DNA of 64,000 bases from JAPPLB01 sp965218555 (GTDB taxonomy: Bacteria > Acidobacteriota > Terriglobia > Bryobacterales > UBA6623). The stretch covers positions 1,302,001 to 1,366,000 of the forward strand of contig OZ244625.1 of assembly GCA_965218555.1 (NCBI GenBank). The letters are read 5' to 3'. The notes beneath the pieces were generated by a model. It searched no databases and was not told the origin of the DNA. It saw nothing but the letters and a program-made list of their open reading frames with translations. The position numbers and the translations under genes are program-made. Shown here in pieces: positions 16,015 to 26,900 of this stretch (the stretch's first letter is position 1; every line of letters begins with the position of its first letter).

Positions 16015-18195
16015 TCAGTGAACGTAAGCGAACTCCTTCGAGTTGAAGATCGCCCAGAGAACATCCTGATACACGGACTTCCTTTGGTCCACGTCCGCAT
16101 CGCGCAGCAGACCCAGAATCGTGGTCTGCTCATCGCGCGTAGGAGGCCGCGCATAGGCACTGACATAGATGGTCCTGAGACGTTCCTCTTCTGACAACTC
16201 TTTTTGTTCCAACAGCTTATCGATGAGGTTGCCGGGCGAGGTCAGCAGCTCCTGAACCGTTTCCCCGCTGATCAACTGCATGGCTTGGGTGACCGTCGGC
16301 TGGTGGTCGCGTTCACAAATGACATCGCGAAATTCAGCCTTGCCGAACGTCTTCATGAAGTAGTTGCCCGAACCCACGGTGACCGAGATCGCCTTCTCTC
16401 CAGGCGGGCTACCGGGGATCTTCAGGCGTTTGCCGGCGACTTGGCCCATCGCATCAAAGAGCACCTCCGACATCAGGCGCTTGAGATAGAAATGAGAATA
16501 GTTGATCGTATCCTCACGATTCGTTTCGTTCGGCTCGGCCGAAAGCTGGTACGCTCGCGACTTCAGGATGAGCCGCATGAGGTGCTTCAGATCGAATCGT
16601 CCTTCGATGAAGTAACCGGCCAGCGCCCCCAGCAACGCCTCATTCGAAGGTGGATTCGTAATGCGGAAGTCATCCACGCCTTCGACAAGGCCCCTTCCCA
16701 TGTAATGCTTCCAAATGCGGTTCACGATGGCCCGAGCGAAATACGGGTTGCCCGCACGGCTCAACCACTCCGCCAGCTTCGGGCGCGGGTCCTCTCCGGG
16801 ACCATCCTCCGCATAGTCGCCCCCGAGAAACTTTGCACGGACGTATTCGCCCGTCTCGGGATGCTTCAACTCTTTGTTGTTGAGATAGTCATAGACGGGT
16901 TTGTGATTGGGACGGACCGCGACAGTGTGCTCGAAGCGGCCGTAGGGTTCCTCTTTCCTTTCCAGTCGAGAGAAAAACGCCGCCAATCCGAAGTAGTCAT
17001 CCCGAGACCAACGTTCAAAAGGGTGGTCGTGGCATTTGGCGCACTCCAACCTGACGCCGAGGACAGCCTGGCTGAACTGGGTCGCCATTCCTTCCGGACC
17101 CTGCATCAAGCCCACGAAGAAATTGGGCGTCGGCGTGTAGACGAACGGGCCGCTTCCCATGAGAAGTTCTCGAACAAGGTGATCGTAAGGCTTGTTCTCC
17201 GCCAAGGAGCCGCGCAGCCATCGGAATAACTGATGGCCGCCCTTGAGTCCGGTCCCCCAGCCCACCTGGAACAAGTCGGCCATGACCGCGGCCCAGAGCT
17301 GCGCGTATTCGGGCCGCTCGAGAAGGTGATCGATGAGCTTCTCGCGTTTGTTCGGATCGCGGGACGAAAGGAGGCGATGCGTCTCTTCGGGCGTCGGCAG
17401 CACGCCGATGGTGTCGACGTAAACGCGACGAATGAAGACCTTGTCATCAGCCAGGTCCGAGGCAACGATCCCCAGCTTCTGCAGCTTGGCGAACACAAGT
17501 TCGTCGATCAGGTTGTTGCGCGGGACTCGCGGGAAACCCGCCGCGGGAGGTTCGGTAATGACGGCAATGCGCGCCACCGCCGCCAGACCGGGCATCCGCA
17601 CCATGATGGCGGTCTCACCGCGCGCGCGGGCCGTAACTTTGCCTGACTCGTCTACGGTAGCGACGGTTTCCTCCTGGGCGGCGTAGTTGACGGTTTGAGA
17701 GAGGTCGCGCCGGCTGCCGTCGGAGTAGATTCCCATGACCGTCAAACGCTGTTCTGTCTCGGGACCCTCAAGAATGGTCTCCGCGGGTGATACTTCGAGG
17801 TTTCTCAACTCCGAGCGGCCCGGCACGCGGTAGGGGGCGCCCGAGGAAAGCCACTCCAGGATGGTTCGATACTCGGGGGAATCTACGGCAAACCTCACCC
17901 CGCCACCATGAGTCACCTGAAAAGACGGCTTTCTCAGTATCAGCGACTGTTCAGGCTGCTCCCGATTCACCCGGCGGCCATCATCGTTGGAAAGGATCTC
18001 TTTGAAGTCTTCTTCGGCATCGGAATTGAACAGCGAGAGTTTGAAGCCGTTCTTACCGCGTACCGAACCGTGGCAGTTCGACCCGGAGCAGCCTTTCCGT
18101 GTCAGGATAGGGGCAATGTCGTCAACAAATCCGATCTCGGCGTTTGCGATCGAGAGCGGGAGCGCTGAGATTGCCAGGAGTAGTACGATTCTCAT
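16015..18195 (-). CDS. Cytochrome-like / DUF1549-DUF1553 exported protein (cluster B)
   Basis: A 726-residue exported protein. The ATG at 18195 opens directly onto a signal peptide (MRIVLLLAISALPLSIANA) and overlaps the preceding stop codon as ATGA, which argues against the longer frame from 18312. The mature N-terminus has a CX4CH motif (Cys36, Cys41, His42), then one Big-like domain (about 140-215), DUF1549 with CXXCH in CAKCHDHPFERW, and DUF1553. It resembles the cluster A protein but lacks that protein's N-terminal Big domain. Overlapping starts with the upstream gene and a 12-bp gap to the downstream DUF1501 gene indicate one operon. Confidence 0.88.
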   Translation of the reverse strand: MRIVLLLAISALPLSIANAEIGFVDDIAPILTRKGCSGSNCHGSVRGKNGFKLSLFNSDAEEDFKEILSNDDGRRVNREQPEQSLILRKPSFQVTHGGGVRFAVDSPEYRTILEWLSSGAPYRVPGRSELRNLEVSPAETILEGPETEQRLTVMGIYSDGSRRDLSQTVNYAAQEETVATVDESGKVTARARGETAIMVRMPGLAAVARIAVITEPPAAGFPRVPRNNLIDELVFAKLQKLGIVASDLADDKVFIRRVYVDTIGVLPTPEETHRLLSSRDPNKREKLIDHLLERPEYAQLWAAVMADLFQVGWGTGLKGGHQLFRWLRGSLAENKPYDHLVRELLMGSGPFVYTPTPNFFVGLMQGPEGMATQFSQAVLGVRLECAKCHDHPFERWSRDDYFGLAAFFSRLERKEEPYGRFEHTVAVRPNHKPVYDYLNNKELKHPETGEYVRAKFLGGDYAEDGPGEDPRPKLAEWLSRAGNPYFARAIVNRIWKHYMGRGLVEGVDDFRITNPPSNEALLGALAGYFIEGRFDLKHLMRLILKSRAYQLSAEPNETNREDTINYSHFYLKRLMSEVLFDAMGQVAGKRLKIPGSPPGEKAISVTVGSGNYFMKTFGKAEFRDVICERDHQPTVTQAMQLISGETVQELLTSPGNLIDKLLEQKELSEEERLRTIYVSAYARPPTRDEQTTILGLLRDADVDQRKSVYQDVLWAIFNSKEFAYVH

Positions 18196-20000
18196 TGCAA
18201 GGCCACCGTGGCGACGTTCTCGCGCTCGTTGGAAATGTTTTCGGGTTCGGCCAACGTCAAGACCATTTGCTGCTCGTGGGTGAAACCGCGAATGAACCCC
18301 GTCTTTTGCCAAGAGTAATCCACCCTGGCCGTATGCTCGACAACCCTGTCTCCGAGAACGCCCCTTCCCCTGACCACCAAGGGCCAGCTCCCCGGCAGCG
18401 CGTCGGAAAGCGCCTCCAGCGGCAGCTCCACGTTGGAGCCATCCACGAAAAAGTCTTCGCCGAATGTGCCGCGAATGCGCGTGTTGACGGGGGCGGCCGT
18501 CATTTTGCGAGACGCGATCCCTTGCGGCAGGTTGTCAATCCAGACGTCCACCGGTACGTTCCAGCCACCGATGCGGCGCACACGCACGCGAAGGCTGACG
18601 GGCTTGCCCTTCCGTAAGGTCGTCTGGTTGGTCAACACGCGCAACTCGAAGTCCGGCTGGGCCTGCTGCACGGTCAAGCGGTAAACAAACGTGGGATTCC
18701 CGCGCTTTCCCGCGTCGCGCATCAGCACCCGGTAGCTCCCGGCTCGATCGAATGTATGCGTCAGGTGGAAGTCTACGCTGGGGGGCTCCTTGTCGAATGC
18801 ATTCGGGGCAGTATCGTCCAAGTAAGCGACGAGGTTGTCGTCTGCATCGTAGATCAGGATTGCCGGATCCAGGAAATTCCCCAGACTCATTCCGGCCCCG
18901 TCGAAGGTGTACGTTTCTCCGGCGCGAGCCACGAGTTCGAAGCTGTCAACCGCGCCGCTCCGATCGATGACACCGTTGATGACTACCGGAGGTTGGATCC
19001 GGAATCCTGTGTATCGAGGCTTTGCGACCTCTTGGACATCGGAAACGCTGAAGACCAGTGGATTGGGCAACTCTCCGTCCTTGCTCGCAAGCCACAGTGG
19101 ATGCGGATTCTGCGCAGTTTCTCGAGGAATCTCCAACTTCACTCGGGCGCGCCCGGGAGATAGATCGACAATCTCGGCAGTTGTCGGCCCCTGTCCCAAA
19201 ACCACCCCGTCCAGCTTGTTCAGATTGACTCCCGTCAGCTCAATCTCCACGGTAGACCCTCGCCGGCCTCCCGCCGGGAAAACGTGCGAGGCGGTCGGCA
19301 TGTCACCGACGGTCAGACGATAGTCCGAGGAGTTCGAGCCGGCCTCTCGAAACCCCATCACCCGCAAGACATAGTCGCCCTCTTCAGCGAATCGATGGAC
19401 CAAACGCGGGTCTTTGTCGAAGTAGTAATCGTCTTGCGCCGCGATTTCGTTGCCTTCGAGATCGAGCAGGCTCAAGAACCCGTCGAAACGCGTTCCGTTG
19501 CGGGATGAATTCAGATCGAAGGTAAGCACCTGACCGGCCCGGACTTTGACGCGGAAATGATCGTAGTCCTTGGAGGTCACCTTGCCGTTGATGACTGTCG
19601 GGAATGTCACGAGCGGCGCTTCCTCCCAGTGATCGTTCGGCTCACGCTCCGATTCCTCGGGCAGGTTTCCGACTTCGAAGACCTGCACGAAGCTGCCGCG
19701 AGGCGAGATGATCCGCAGGTCGCGCCGCCCGACGGCGGCATCGGGTGCAATCGAAACCTCGGCGGTGACCAGCTTATCGCTCGATTCCCGGACTCGCGCC
19801 GACACGCCTTCCCCGGAGACACGAATCGCCGAGGCTCTGGCCAGATGCTTGCCGGCGATCTCGATGGCAAGCTGCGTCCCGCGGCGTCCTCCGCGTGGGA
19901 AGATCGACTCGATGAAGGGTGAGTCGGGGTGGGGAGGTTCGACCGCCCAAGCGACAGCAATGGGAATGATTACCAGCGCAATCGCACTCTTGCGGGTCAT
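18192..20000 (-). CDS. Secreted beta-sandwich protein with IPT and PPC-like modules (cluster B)
   Basis: A 602-residue exported protein with a signal peptide (MTRKSAIALVIIPIAVAWA). Modules: an IPT/TIG-like segment (about 28-115, FIESIFPRGGRRGTQLAIEIAGKHL), a PPC-like domain (about 118-225, EREPNDHWEEA), a second IPT-like segment (HVFPAGGRRGSTVEIELTG), a second PPC-like domain (about 320-440), and a C-terminal beta-rich part. It is the first gene of cluster B and overlaps the next by 4 bp. It has the same architecture as the larger protein at 5625-8078, but that one ends its cluster whereas this one leads. Confidence 0.82.
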   Translation of the reverse strand: MTRKSAIALVIIPIAVAWAVEPPHPDSPFIESIFPRGGRRGTQLAIEIAGKHLARASAIRVSGEGVSARVRESSDKLVTAEVSIAPDAAVGRRDLRIISPRGSFVQVFEVGNLPEESEREPNDHWEEAPLVTFPTVINGKVTSKDYDHFRVKVRAGQVLTFDLNSSRNGTRFDGFLSLLDLEGNEIAAQDDYYFDKDPRLVHRFAEEGDYVLRVMGFREAGSNSSDYRLTVGDMPTASHVFPAGGRRGSTVEIELTGVNLNKLDGVVLGQGPTTAEIVDLSPGRARVKLEIPRETAQNPHPLWLASKDGELPNPLVFSVSDVQEVAKPRYTGFRIQPPVVINGVIDRSGAVDSFELVARAGETYTFDGAGMSLGNFLDPAILIYDADDNLVAYLDDTAPNAFDKEPPSVDFHLTHTFDRAGSYRVLMRDAGKRGNPTFVYRLTVQQAQPDFELRVLTNQTTLRKGKPVSLRVRVRRIGGWNVPVDVWIDNLPQGIASRKMTAAPVNTRIRGTFGEDFFVDGSNVELPLEALSDALPGSWPLVVRGRGVLGDRVVEHTARVDYSWQKTGFIRGFTHEQQMVLTLAEPENISNERENVATVALQ

Positions 20001-20073
20001 GGGTTGTCTGGCCTTTGTTGTCGCGTTCTCATTCTAGTCCAAACTGCGCGCCGGTTCCCTGCGGCGTTCGCCT

Positions 20074-20106
20074 CGGCTTTCCGGACAAAGTACGTCCGGA
20101 AAGCCG
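20074..20106 (-). terminator. Strong hairpin after the Gfo/Idh/MocA gene
   Basis: CGGCTTTCCGGAC (20074-20086) and GTCCGGAAAGCCG (20094-20106) form a perfect 13-bp stem with a 7-nt loop, only 4 bp beyond the stop codon of the preceding gene. There is no T-tract on either strand. It may therefore act as an mRNA 3'-end stabiliser or a Rho-assisted terminator rather than a classic intrinsic one. Confidence 0.55.
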
Positions 20107-20110
20107 CCAT

Positions 20111-21361
20111 TTAGCTGATCGGACCGAAGTCGGGGACCTTCATCCATTCGCCGTCCTTCATCGCCGACTCTTGCCCGACAATCCCGGGCGCCGTGTACGC
20201 GACCGCCTGATAGACATCCACGGAGGGCCGGCGTTCCTCCAGACAAGCCGAGACAAACTCGTGAACGATAAACGCCTCCGCTCCGCCGTGTCCTCTGGCG
20301 ATGCGCTCCCGAAGGTTCGGCGGCAGCTTCGATGCATGGTTGTCGAGCTTCCAGTCTTCCGGTTTTTCGCCGGGGCGGCGCACCACGCCTGGCCGGCCGA
20401 ACTGCGGCGCGAAGAAGCTCAGCTCGGTTCCGTAAAAGTCCGAGCCCTCGCGGCCTGGAGCCGCCGTCCACCAGTGGACAGCCATACGGGAGGAGTTTCC
20501 TCCGGAAGTCTTGTGGAAGAAGGTGATGTTGATGAAGGGGTTGTTGTATTGGTTGTTGCCCCGGTAGAACTCGTGGTCGATCGGTGTGCCGATGGCCGAA
20601 ACTTCCGTCAGTTTTTCACCGGTCACGTAGATCATCGGGCCGGTCGCGTGGGTTACGTACAGAGCCGGCGAGTTGCCGTATCGCCAAGTGCGCTTCCCCT
20701 TGTAGATCCACATCTCCATGAGCCGCTTCGAGGCAGTGCCCTTCTTGAGGTAAGACCCGTGGTCATGCAGGTAATAGCCGTCCGAGTAGTAGATCCTTCC
20801 GAATTTTCCCTGCTTGCGCCATTCGTGCGCTGTCATCGCGGAGGCGCGAAAGCAACTGGTTTCAGCCATCATGTAGGTCTGTCCGGTCGCCTTGACGGCG
20901 TCGACCAGTTGTTGGCATTGCTCGAGGGTGATGGCCGCCGGCACGGCCGAGATGACGTGACGTCCCGACTTCATCACGTCGACGCAATGGGGAACATGGT
21001 CGGGGGCGCCCGTGAAGATGGCCACGGCGTCCACCTTGGCGTCCTTCAACATCGGATGGAACTCCTCGTAGGCATTCGAGCAGTCGAACCGTTCCATCAG
21101 GCGTTTCCGGCGGTCTTCCCGAAGATCGGCCACGGCCGTTACCTGACAATTCGGGTGCATGTGCCAGGAGAAACCGGCTCCAAACCCACCGCCAACGACC
21201 CCGATGCGCAGCCGCTTGGAGGGGTCGAGGGGTTTGTACTCCGCGGCGGGACTCGCACTCAACAGGGGAGCCGAGGACCCGGCCGCCAGCGCGGCTGCGC
21301 CGGCCGGCAGAAACTCTCTCCTCGAAATCGAGCTTGGGGCTTGCCTGCTCTTGTCCGGCAT
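20111..21361 (-). CDS. Gfo/Idh/MocA family oxidoreductase, Tat-exported
   Basis: A 416-residue NAD(P)-dependent dehydrogenase-like protein. A Tat signal (SISRREFLPAGAAALAAG, residues about 11-28) precedes the Rossmann fold with GVVGGGFGAGF. The second half is the GFO/IDH C-terminal beta domain. Exported Tat-type members of this family usually act on sugars, polyols or their derivatives in the periplasm. The substrate here is unknown. AAGGAGGA lies 7 nt before the ATG at 21361. It is the last gene of the TonB-TPR-PhyH-Gfo series and is followed at once by a 13-bp hairpin. Confidence 0.87.
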   Translation of the reverse strand: MPDKSRQAPSSISRREFLPAGAAALAAGSSAPLLSASPAAEYKPLDPSKRLRIGVVGGGFGAGFSWHMHPNCQVTAVADLREDRRKRLMERFDCSNAYEEFHPMLKDAKVDAVAIFTGAPDHVPHCVDVMKSGRHVISAVPAAITLEQCQQLVDAVKATGQTYMMAETSCFRASAMTAHEWRKQGKFGRIYYSDGYYLHDHGSYLKKGTASKRLMEMWIYKGKRTWRYGNSPALYVTHATGPMIYVTGEKLTEVSAIGTPIDHEFYRGNNQYNNPFINITFFHKTSGGNSSRMAVHWWTAAPGREGSDFYGTELSFFAPQFGRPGVVRRPGEKPEDWKLDNHASKLPPNLRERIARGHGGAEAFIVHEFVSACLEERRPSVDVYQAVAYTAPGIVGQESAMKDGEWMKVPDFGPIS

Positions 21362-21380
21362 GATTCATTCCTCCTTGTGG

Positions 21381-22235
21381 TCAGTCCGTGTAGTCTTCGG
21401 GCATCAGGTTCTTCAGCATGCGCCGCACGGCTTCCGAGTGCCGTGCGCCGTTGGGGGAATTCTCGCCGGGGCCTGGTGGTTGCACGAGGTCAAAATGACC
21501 GTAGTCGTCCCGGCCGCGCACCAGGATCGCTACCTGCCTCTCGTGACCATCCTGCTTTACCTCGGGCGTAACGAATCGAACGGCGATGCCGATCCGAGGC
21601 TTGTCGGATCGGTTTACGCCGGAACCGTGCACAATGCCTATGTGGTGCAGCGACATCTCTCCGGGCCGCAGCGTAACGTCCACGGCTTCGTCTTCGTTGA
21701 CCTCGACGGCGATCTCCTGCCCCCGCGACAAAGCGTTGTCGGGCGCATAGGTGTCCCTCTGCGGGAGGAGCGGCTTCTTCTGGGAGCCGGGAATCATCCG
21801 CATGGCGCCGTTCTCCGCAGTGCTCTCCGACAGAGTAATCCATGCGGTTGTGACCTTGGGCGGATGAAGCCCCCAGTAGGCGGCGTCCTGATGCCATGCA
21901 ATGTACATTTTTTCGCCGGGCAGTTTGGCGAACCAGCGCGTGTTCCAGATCAACAGGTCGGGCCCCAGCACGCCCTCGACCGCGTCCAGAACTCTCGGGT
22001 GTGCGGCGAGTTCATATACCCAGCGGAGAAACGTGTGGGTCTCCGAGTAGACATGGTACTGTTGTCTCGGCGGCAGGGTCCGGAGGCGCTCGCTGATCTG
22101 TGACCGGTACTCGAAGAAGCGCCTGCGAAATCGTTCCGTCTCCGCGGCGTCCAATACCCTCAGCGGAAAGAGATAGCCGTTCTCCTCGTAGTAGGCTATT
22201 TGGCGCTCGTCCAGGCTGCAAAAAGTCGTCTGCAC
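21381..22235 (-). CDS. Phytanoyl-CoA dioxygenase (PhyH) family enzyme
   Basis: A 284-residue member of the Fe(II)/2-oxoglutarate-dependent PhyH family. The metal triad is visible as HxD in WHQDAAYWG and a distal His in HGSGVNRSDKPR, whose Arg would bind 2-oxoglutarate. There is no signal peptide, so it is cytoplasmic. The GTG start at 22235 has AAGGAG 6 nt upstream. The next gene, an exported Gfo/Idh/MocA oxidoreductase, begins 19 bp after it ends. Bacterial PhyH enzymes hydroxylate diverse small molecules. The substrate here is not predictable. Confidence 0.88.
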   Translation of the reverse strand: MQTTFCSLDERQIAYYEENGYLFPLRVLDAAETERFRRRFFEYRSQISERLRTLPPRQQYHVYSETHTFLRWVYELAAHPRVLDAVEGVLGPDLLIWNTRWFAKLPGEKMYIAWHQDAAYWGLHPPKVTTAWITLSESTAENGAMRMIPGSQKKPLLPQRDTYAPDNALSRGQEIAVEVNEDEAVDVTLRPGEMSLHHIGIVHGSGVNRSDKPRIGIAVRFVTPEVKQDGHERQVAILVRGRDDYGHFDLVQPPGPGENSPNGARHSEAVRRMLKNLMPEDYTD

Positions 22236-22314
22236 GTTTCTCCTTGTTCGGCAAGGCTCAACCGGTCCGGTAGACCTGGGCCTCCCCGCCTCTTGTCCAT
22301 CGCGTAGGTCTGTT

Positions 22315-23901
22315 CTAGCGGCTCGGAACCTCCGCGGCGGTCATCCCTTCTATTCTAGAAAGCAGGCGAGCGATCTTGACGTCATTGGGCGAAAGCCTTG
22401 CCGCTGCCCGCAACACGTCTCGCGCCCGGTCGAACTGACCGTCTCCCGCCCAGAACAGCCCCGCGAGATAATGCAGCCGGCTGTCGTTGGGGTTCGCTTC
22501 GATGGCCGGCCCTATCTGTTTACGAGCTGCGTAGATTCTTCCCCACAGCGCATAGAGCCGGAACAGGTCGGCAAGCACCTTGGGATGGTCCGGCCAGAGC
22601 TCGAGAGAGCGCAGGAGCGGGCTCTCCGCCGCCGTGAAGTCTCGCAGAGTGAGGAAGCCGCGGCCGGCGGCGTAGGTGACCTCGAAGTCGTCCCGGTCGG
22701 CGCCCATCGCCTGCCTGAGGTGGATGCGCGCCTGATCCGCTTGACCGAGGCCGGCCAACGTGAGGCCCAGGTTCGCGCGCGCGACGGCCAAGTCAGGCCG
22801 GACGGCAAGAGCTCTTTGGAAAGACTCGGCCGCTTCTGTGAGTTGTCCTTTTTTCTTCTGGATGAGACCCAGATAGTAGAGAGCCTGGGTGTTGTCCGGA
22901 TCTCTTTCCAAGGCCTCGCGGTATTGCGCTTCGGCGGAGCCGTAGTTTCCGGCCTTGAAAGCATCGCCGGCCCGCAGGACGGCATTCCGTGCGTCCACGT
23001 TGTCTTTCAGCGACCGGTAGGTCTCGAGCTGCCGCCGGCCCTCTTCCCGATCGCCGCGGCGCGTATGCAGAAGACTCAATCGATAACGCGCATTGAAGTG
23101 GCCCGGTTCCAGCTCGACAACTTTGGAATAGGCTGCCAGCGCCTGGGACGATTCCCCTTCCTGTTCGTGAATCTTTCCCAGCAAATAGTGGGCGCCGGCA
23201 AGGTCCGGACGCAACGAGACGGCCTTCTGCGCGTCTTGGAGGGCTTTCGCTGTTTCACCGAGCTTCATCCACGAATGCGCCCGGTCGTAATAGAGGCTCG
23301 CTTCGCGGGGGTGGCTGTCGAGCAGCGCTGTCAGTTCCGCCAGGCATTCTTCGTGCCGTCCGGCCGCTTCGAGAGAGGAAGCGTAGTCCTGGTGGTATTG
23401 GAGGTTCTCCGGTTCCAGTTCGTGCGCCCTGCGGAACGGCTCCAAGGCTTCGTCGTATCGTTGCGTGTTGTAGAGGAAGGCGCCGCGATTGTAAAACAGC
23501 ACGGGATTGGACGGCTGCCTCTCTATCGCCTTGTCGATGTGTGCGAACGCCTGATGCCACATCTGCCGGCGAGCGTAGTTCAACGCCAGGAGCTGATGGG
23601 CGTCAGGGCTGCCCGGCTCGGCCTCGAGGCCGCGTAAAAGATAGCTGCGGGCCAGATCGAGTTTTCCCTGCCGGTTGTAGAAGGAGCCGAGTTGCAGATA
23701 AGGGCCGATCTGCTCGGGATTGCGCTGCAGGGCGGCAAGCGCCTCTTCTTCCGAGCCGACGAAAGCGTCTTCGACGGGCGACTTCAGGTCAACCGGCGCA
23801 ACGTCGGCCGCGCGGAGACACAAGCAAACCAGAAGGCCGAATGACCAAGCCCACCGCTTCCTGCATCGAGAGGCAGGCGGCGGACTTGGTCTCCCGGACA
23901 T
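22315..23901 (-). CDS. Secreted or periplasmic TPR-repeat protein
   Basis: A 528-residue protein with a basic N-terminus and a hydrophobic segment (AWSFGLLVCLCLRAA, about residues 18-32) serving as signal peptide or anchor. The rest is an almost continuous array of about twelve tetratricopeptide repeats (for example ALYYLGLIQKKKGQLTEAAESFQRAL), forming a helical solenoid for protein-protein contacts. The gene starts 32 bp after the TonB receptor gene ends. A plausible role is as a periplasmic partner in handling the receptor's ligand, but this is inference from position only. The start lacks a good ribosome site and could be slightly internal. Confidence 0.85.
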   Translation of the reverse strand: MSGRPSPPPASRCRKRWAWSFGLLVCLCLRAADVAPVDLKSPVEDAFVGSEEEALAALQRNPEQIGPYLQLGSFYNRQGKLDLARSYLLRGLEAEPGSPDAHQLLALNYARRQMWHQAFAHIDKAIERQPSNPVLFYNRGAFLYNTQRYDEALEPFRRAHELEPENLQYHQDYASSLEAAGRHEECLAELTALLDSHPREASLYYDRAHSWMKLGETAKALQDAQKAVSLRPDLAGAHYLLGKIHEQEGESSQALAAYSKVVELEPGHFNARYRLSLLHTRRGDREEGRRQLETYRSLKDNVDARNAVLRAGDAFKAGNYGSAEAQYREALERDPDNTQALYYLGLIQKKKGQLTEAAESFQRALAVRPDLAVARANLGLTLAGLGQADQARIHLRQAMGADRDDFEVTYAAGRGFLTLRDFTAAESPLLRSLELWPDHPKVLADLFRLYALWGRIYAARKQIGPAIEANPNDSRLHYLAGLFWAGDGQFDRARDVLRAAARLSPNDVKIARLLSRIEGMTAAEVPSR

Positions 23902-23933
23902 CTGTATCCATCACGCGGCGGACGGCAGCCCTC

Positions 23934-26900
23934 TCAGAAGTTGAACTTCAGCCCGAACTGGATCTCACGAGCGAATCCGAACGTACTCGTGATCCGCCCG
24001 AAATTGTTGCTCAGGAAGCTCGTGTTGGGGTTGCCGAAGTTGGCGTGGTTGAAGGCGTTGAACATCTCGAATCGGAACTGCAGCCGGTAGCCCTCCTCCG
24101 CGAAGGCGAAATTCTTGTAGACGCCCAGGTCCCAAAGCTGGACTCCGGGTCCGATGATCGGTGCGCGCCCTGCATTGCCCGCCGCCACGGTCGGGCTCAT
24201 ACCGGACGCAATCACATGAGCAAGCGGAATGGGGTCCTGGAAAGCTGCCTTGTTGATCCACGATTCCGGAGCATTGCGAGACCCGGAGTTCGGGTTCCCG
24301 ACCAGATCGGGCCGCGTCCCGGCCGACCCGTTCGTGTTGTCGATTCCGTAGCTCACCGGCAGGGCGATGCCGGACTCATGAGTGATGATCCCGTTCAACT
24401 GCCAGCCGCCGGCGATCCAGTTCAACGGCCCGGACAATGGGATCAACTTGCCTCTTCCGAGAGGCAACTGCCACACGAAAGCCACCGAGAGCCGATGCTC
24501 GACATCGGCTCGGGACGATCCTTTGTCCACCGCCAGGTAGGGGTCGCCCGGATCCAATATTCCGTTCAACACCGGCTCCCGCCGCGCCGGGAAGTTCCAC
24601 TGCCACCGGACCCCGGACCCGCCCTCGTTGATGCCGCCGCCGCCCCAGGTGGTCGCATTCGCCCAGGTGTAGCTGGTCAGAATGTTGAGGTCGCTCGCTC
24701 GCGTTTCGAGCTTCACCTGCAGGGAATCATAGCGGCGGTGACCCCAGGGAACGTTGATCCCGGTGTTGCCGTGCTCGGGATGCGGCCGCCGGGGTTGGGT
24801 GGGCCCTGATCCGAACGAGGCGGAGTTGAAGTTCACGCCCATCCGCTGCCCGACGCCGCGGGAACCGACATAGCCTACGTTCAGTGAGGTGCTGGGCAGA
24901 ATCCGTCTCTGAATGGACACGTTCCAGTTGTCCTGGTAGGGATCGTGCCAATCGTACTGAATGCCGCCGGACGTGCCGGGAGCGCCTTGGACGCCGACAC
25001 CCGGGAACGGCTGCGCAAACGTAATGGCGGGCAAGGCGTTGGGGTCCGTGTTGAATGACAGGTTGCGCGACAGCGGCGGGTTCGTCGTGAAGTTCCAGTG
25101 GACGTTCCCGGCGATCAGCTCATAGAATCGGCCCCAGGCCGCCCTCAGAACCGTGTCGTTGCTGCCGAACAGGCGCCACGCGAAACCGAGACGGGGTGAC
25201 CAGTTGTTGTTGTCGCTCTGGTGCAACGCTCGCGGCCAGCCGACCTGGTCCCGGGTCATGAAGTTGAAGATGCCTTCGAAGTCCTTGATCAGTTCCCGCA
25301 ACGGCCGTCCGTTGCACCCCGCGCAGGCCGTCGGCTTGTCCAGATCGGTCTGGGCGAGGATCAGCGCCTGGTGCTCCTCGCTCCAGTTGACGATGCGGTC
25401 GGCTGCGCTCACGGCCGCCGGCATGTAGTTGTACCGAAGGCCCAGGTTCAAGGTGAGGTTCGGGTGGACGTTCCAGTTGTCCTGGATGTAAAACCCCGCG
25501 TTGAGCGTACGGATGTCGTTGTCGGTGCGGCCCTGGATGATGTACGAGGTCTGTGGGAAACCCAGCAGGAAGTCGCCCAGGCCTTGGCCCGTGCCGGCGG
25601 GGGAGGCCGGGTTGCGCGTGAATCCACCCGTAAAGCCGTAGCGGCCTCGCGGGTAGGGGAATTGTCCGCCGTTCTGGTGGCCCCGGCGGATATCGATGCC
25701 CATCTTGATGTTGTGCGTCCCCTTGGTCAGCGCCAGGGTGTCCATGTAGTGAAAACCATGGACCTTGGGGACGCTCGGCGCGAACGGGAACGCGCCCATG
25801 CCGGTCATGCCGCTGACGCCCACGTTCGGCGGTCCCCAGGTCACCGGGTCCTGCAGGGCTCCTTCGATCCCGATCTCGCCGACGACGTTGGTGTCTTTCA
25901 GTTCGAGACTCAGATCCTGGAAGAAGTAGTTGTAGCCCATGCGCGCTTCGTTGACCAGGTTCGGAGTGATGATCTTGGTGTAACTGAGGACCGCGTTCTG
26001 CTGCGTGAACCCGAAAAGGGTGCCCTGCATCGGCAGGCCGGGCGAAAGGAAATCCGGCAGCAGTCGGGGGTTGGTGTTGTGACCATAGCGCCCGAAGAGG
26101 TTGTCGTTGTCGGAAAAGCGGTGGTCGACCCGAACGATGTATTGATCCTGATCGTTCAGCTCGACAGGGTTGAAGACGGCGTTCGGCTCATTGGGGACGT
26201 CACGCTGCACCGCCGGCCAGAGAAGCTGCATCGCCCTCTGGGTCGTCTGCGACAGCCGGCTCGCGGGGATCCGGTTGTCCACGAACAGGTCCCGGTTCGT
26301 GACCCCATCGGCGCCCGTCGCGGTGGTCAGGGGGTCGTAAATCGGAAAGCCGCCCGGCCCCGACAGATCTCCCTGCCGCTGGGCCGGAGTCGCCAGGGTG
26401 GCATTGATCGTCCGCCCCTTGCCGCTGCGCAGGCCTTCGAAGCTGAAGAAACCAAAAGTCTTGTTCTTCACGAAAGGGCCGCCCAGCGTGCCGCCGTACT
26501 GGTTTCGCTTGAACTCCGGCAGCGAGGAGCGGTCGAAGAAGTTGCGGGCGTCCAGGTTGTCGTTGCGGTGAAAATAGAAAACGCCTCCGTGAAGCTCGTT
26601 GGTGCCCGACTTGATCGCCACATTGATGTGGGCCCCGGCGCCGCGGCCGTACTCGGCCGAGTAGGAGCCGCTCATGATCTTGAATTCCTGAATGGCGTCG
26701 GGGCTGGGGCTGAGGCCCACCCTCGGGATCAGCCAGTCCTGGTTCTCGACGCCGTCCAAGGTAATCTGGTTGGCGTTCGTGCTGGCGCCGTTGGCGACGA
26801 TGCCGCCACCGTGGGTCGCCGAGCCCATCACGCCGTCCAGCTTGGCGTTGTCCAACGTTCCCGTGCCGAGACGCGCCAGTTGAATGAACTTGCGGCCGTT

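Noticed and set aside
20015..21571. A 518-codon plus-strand frame across the Gfo/Idh/MocA and PhyH genes
   Set aside because: It is antisense to two genes with clear catalytic motifs and ribosome sites.
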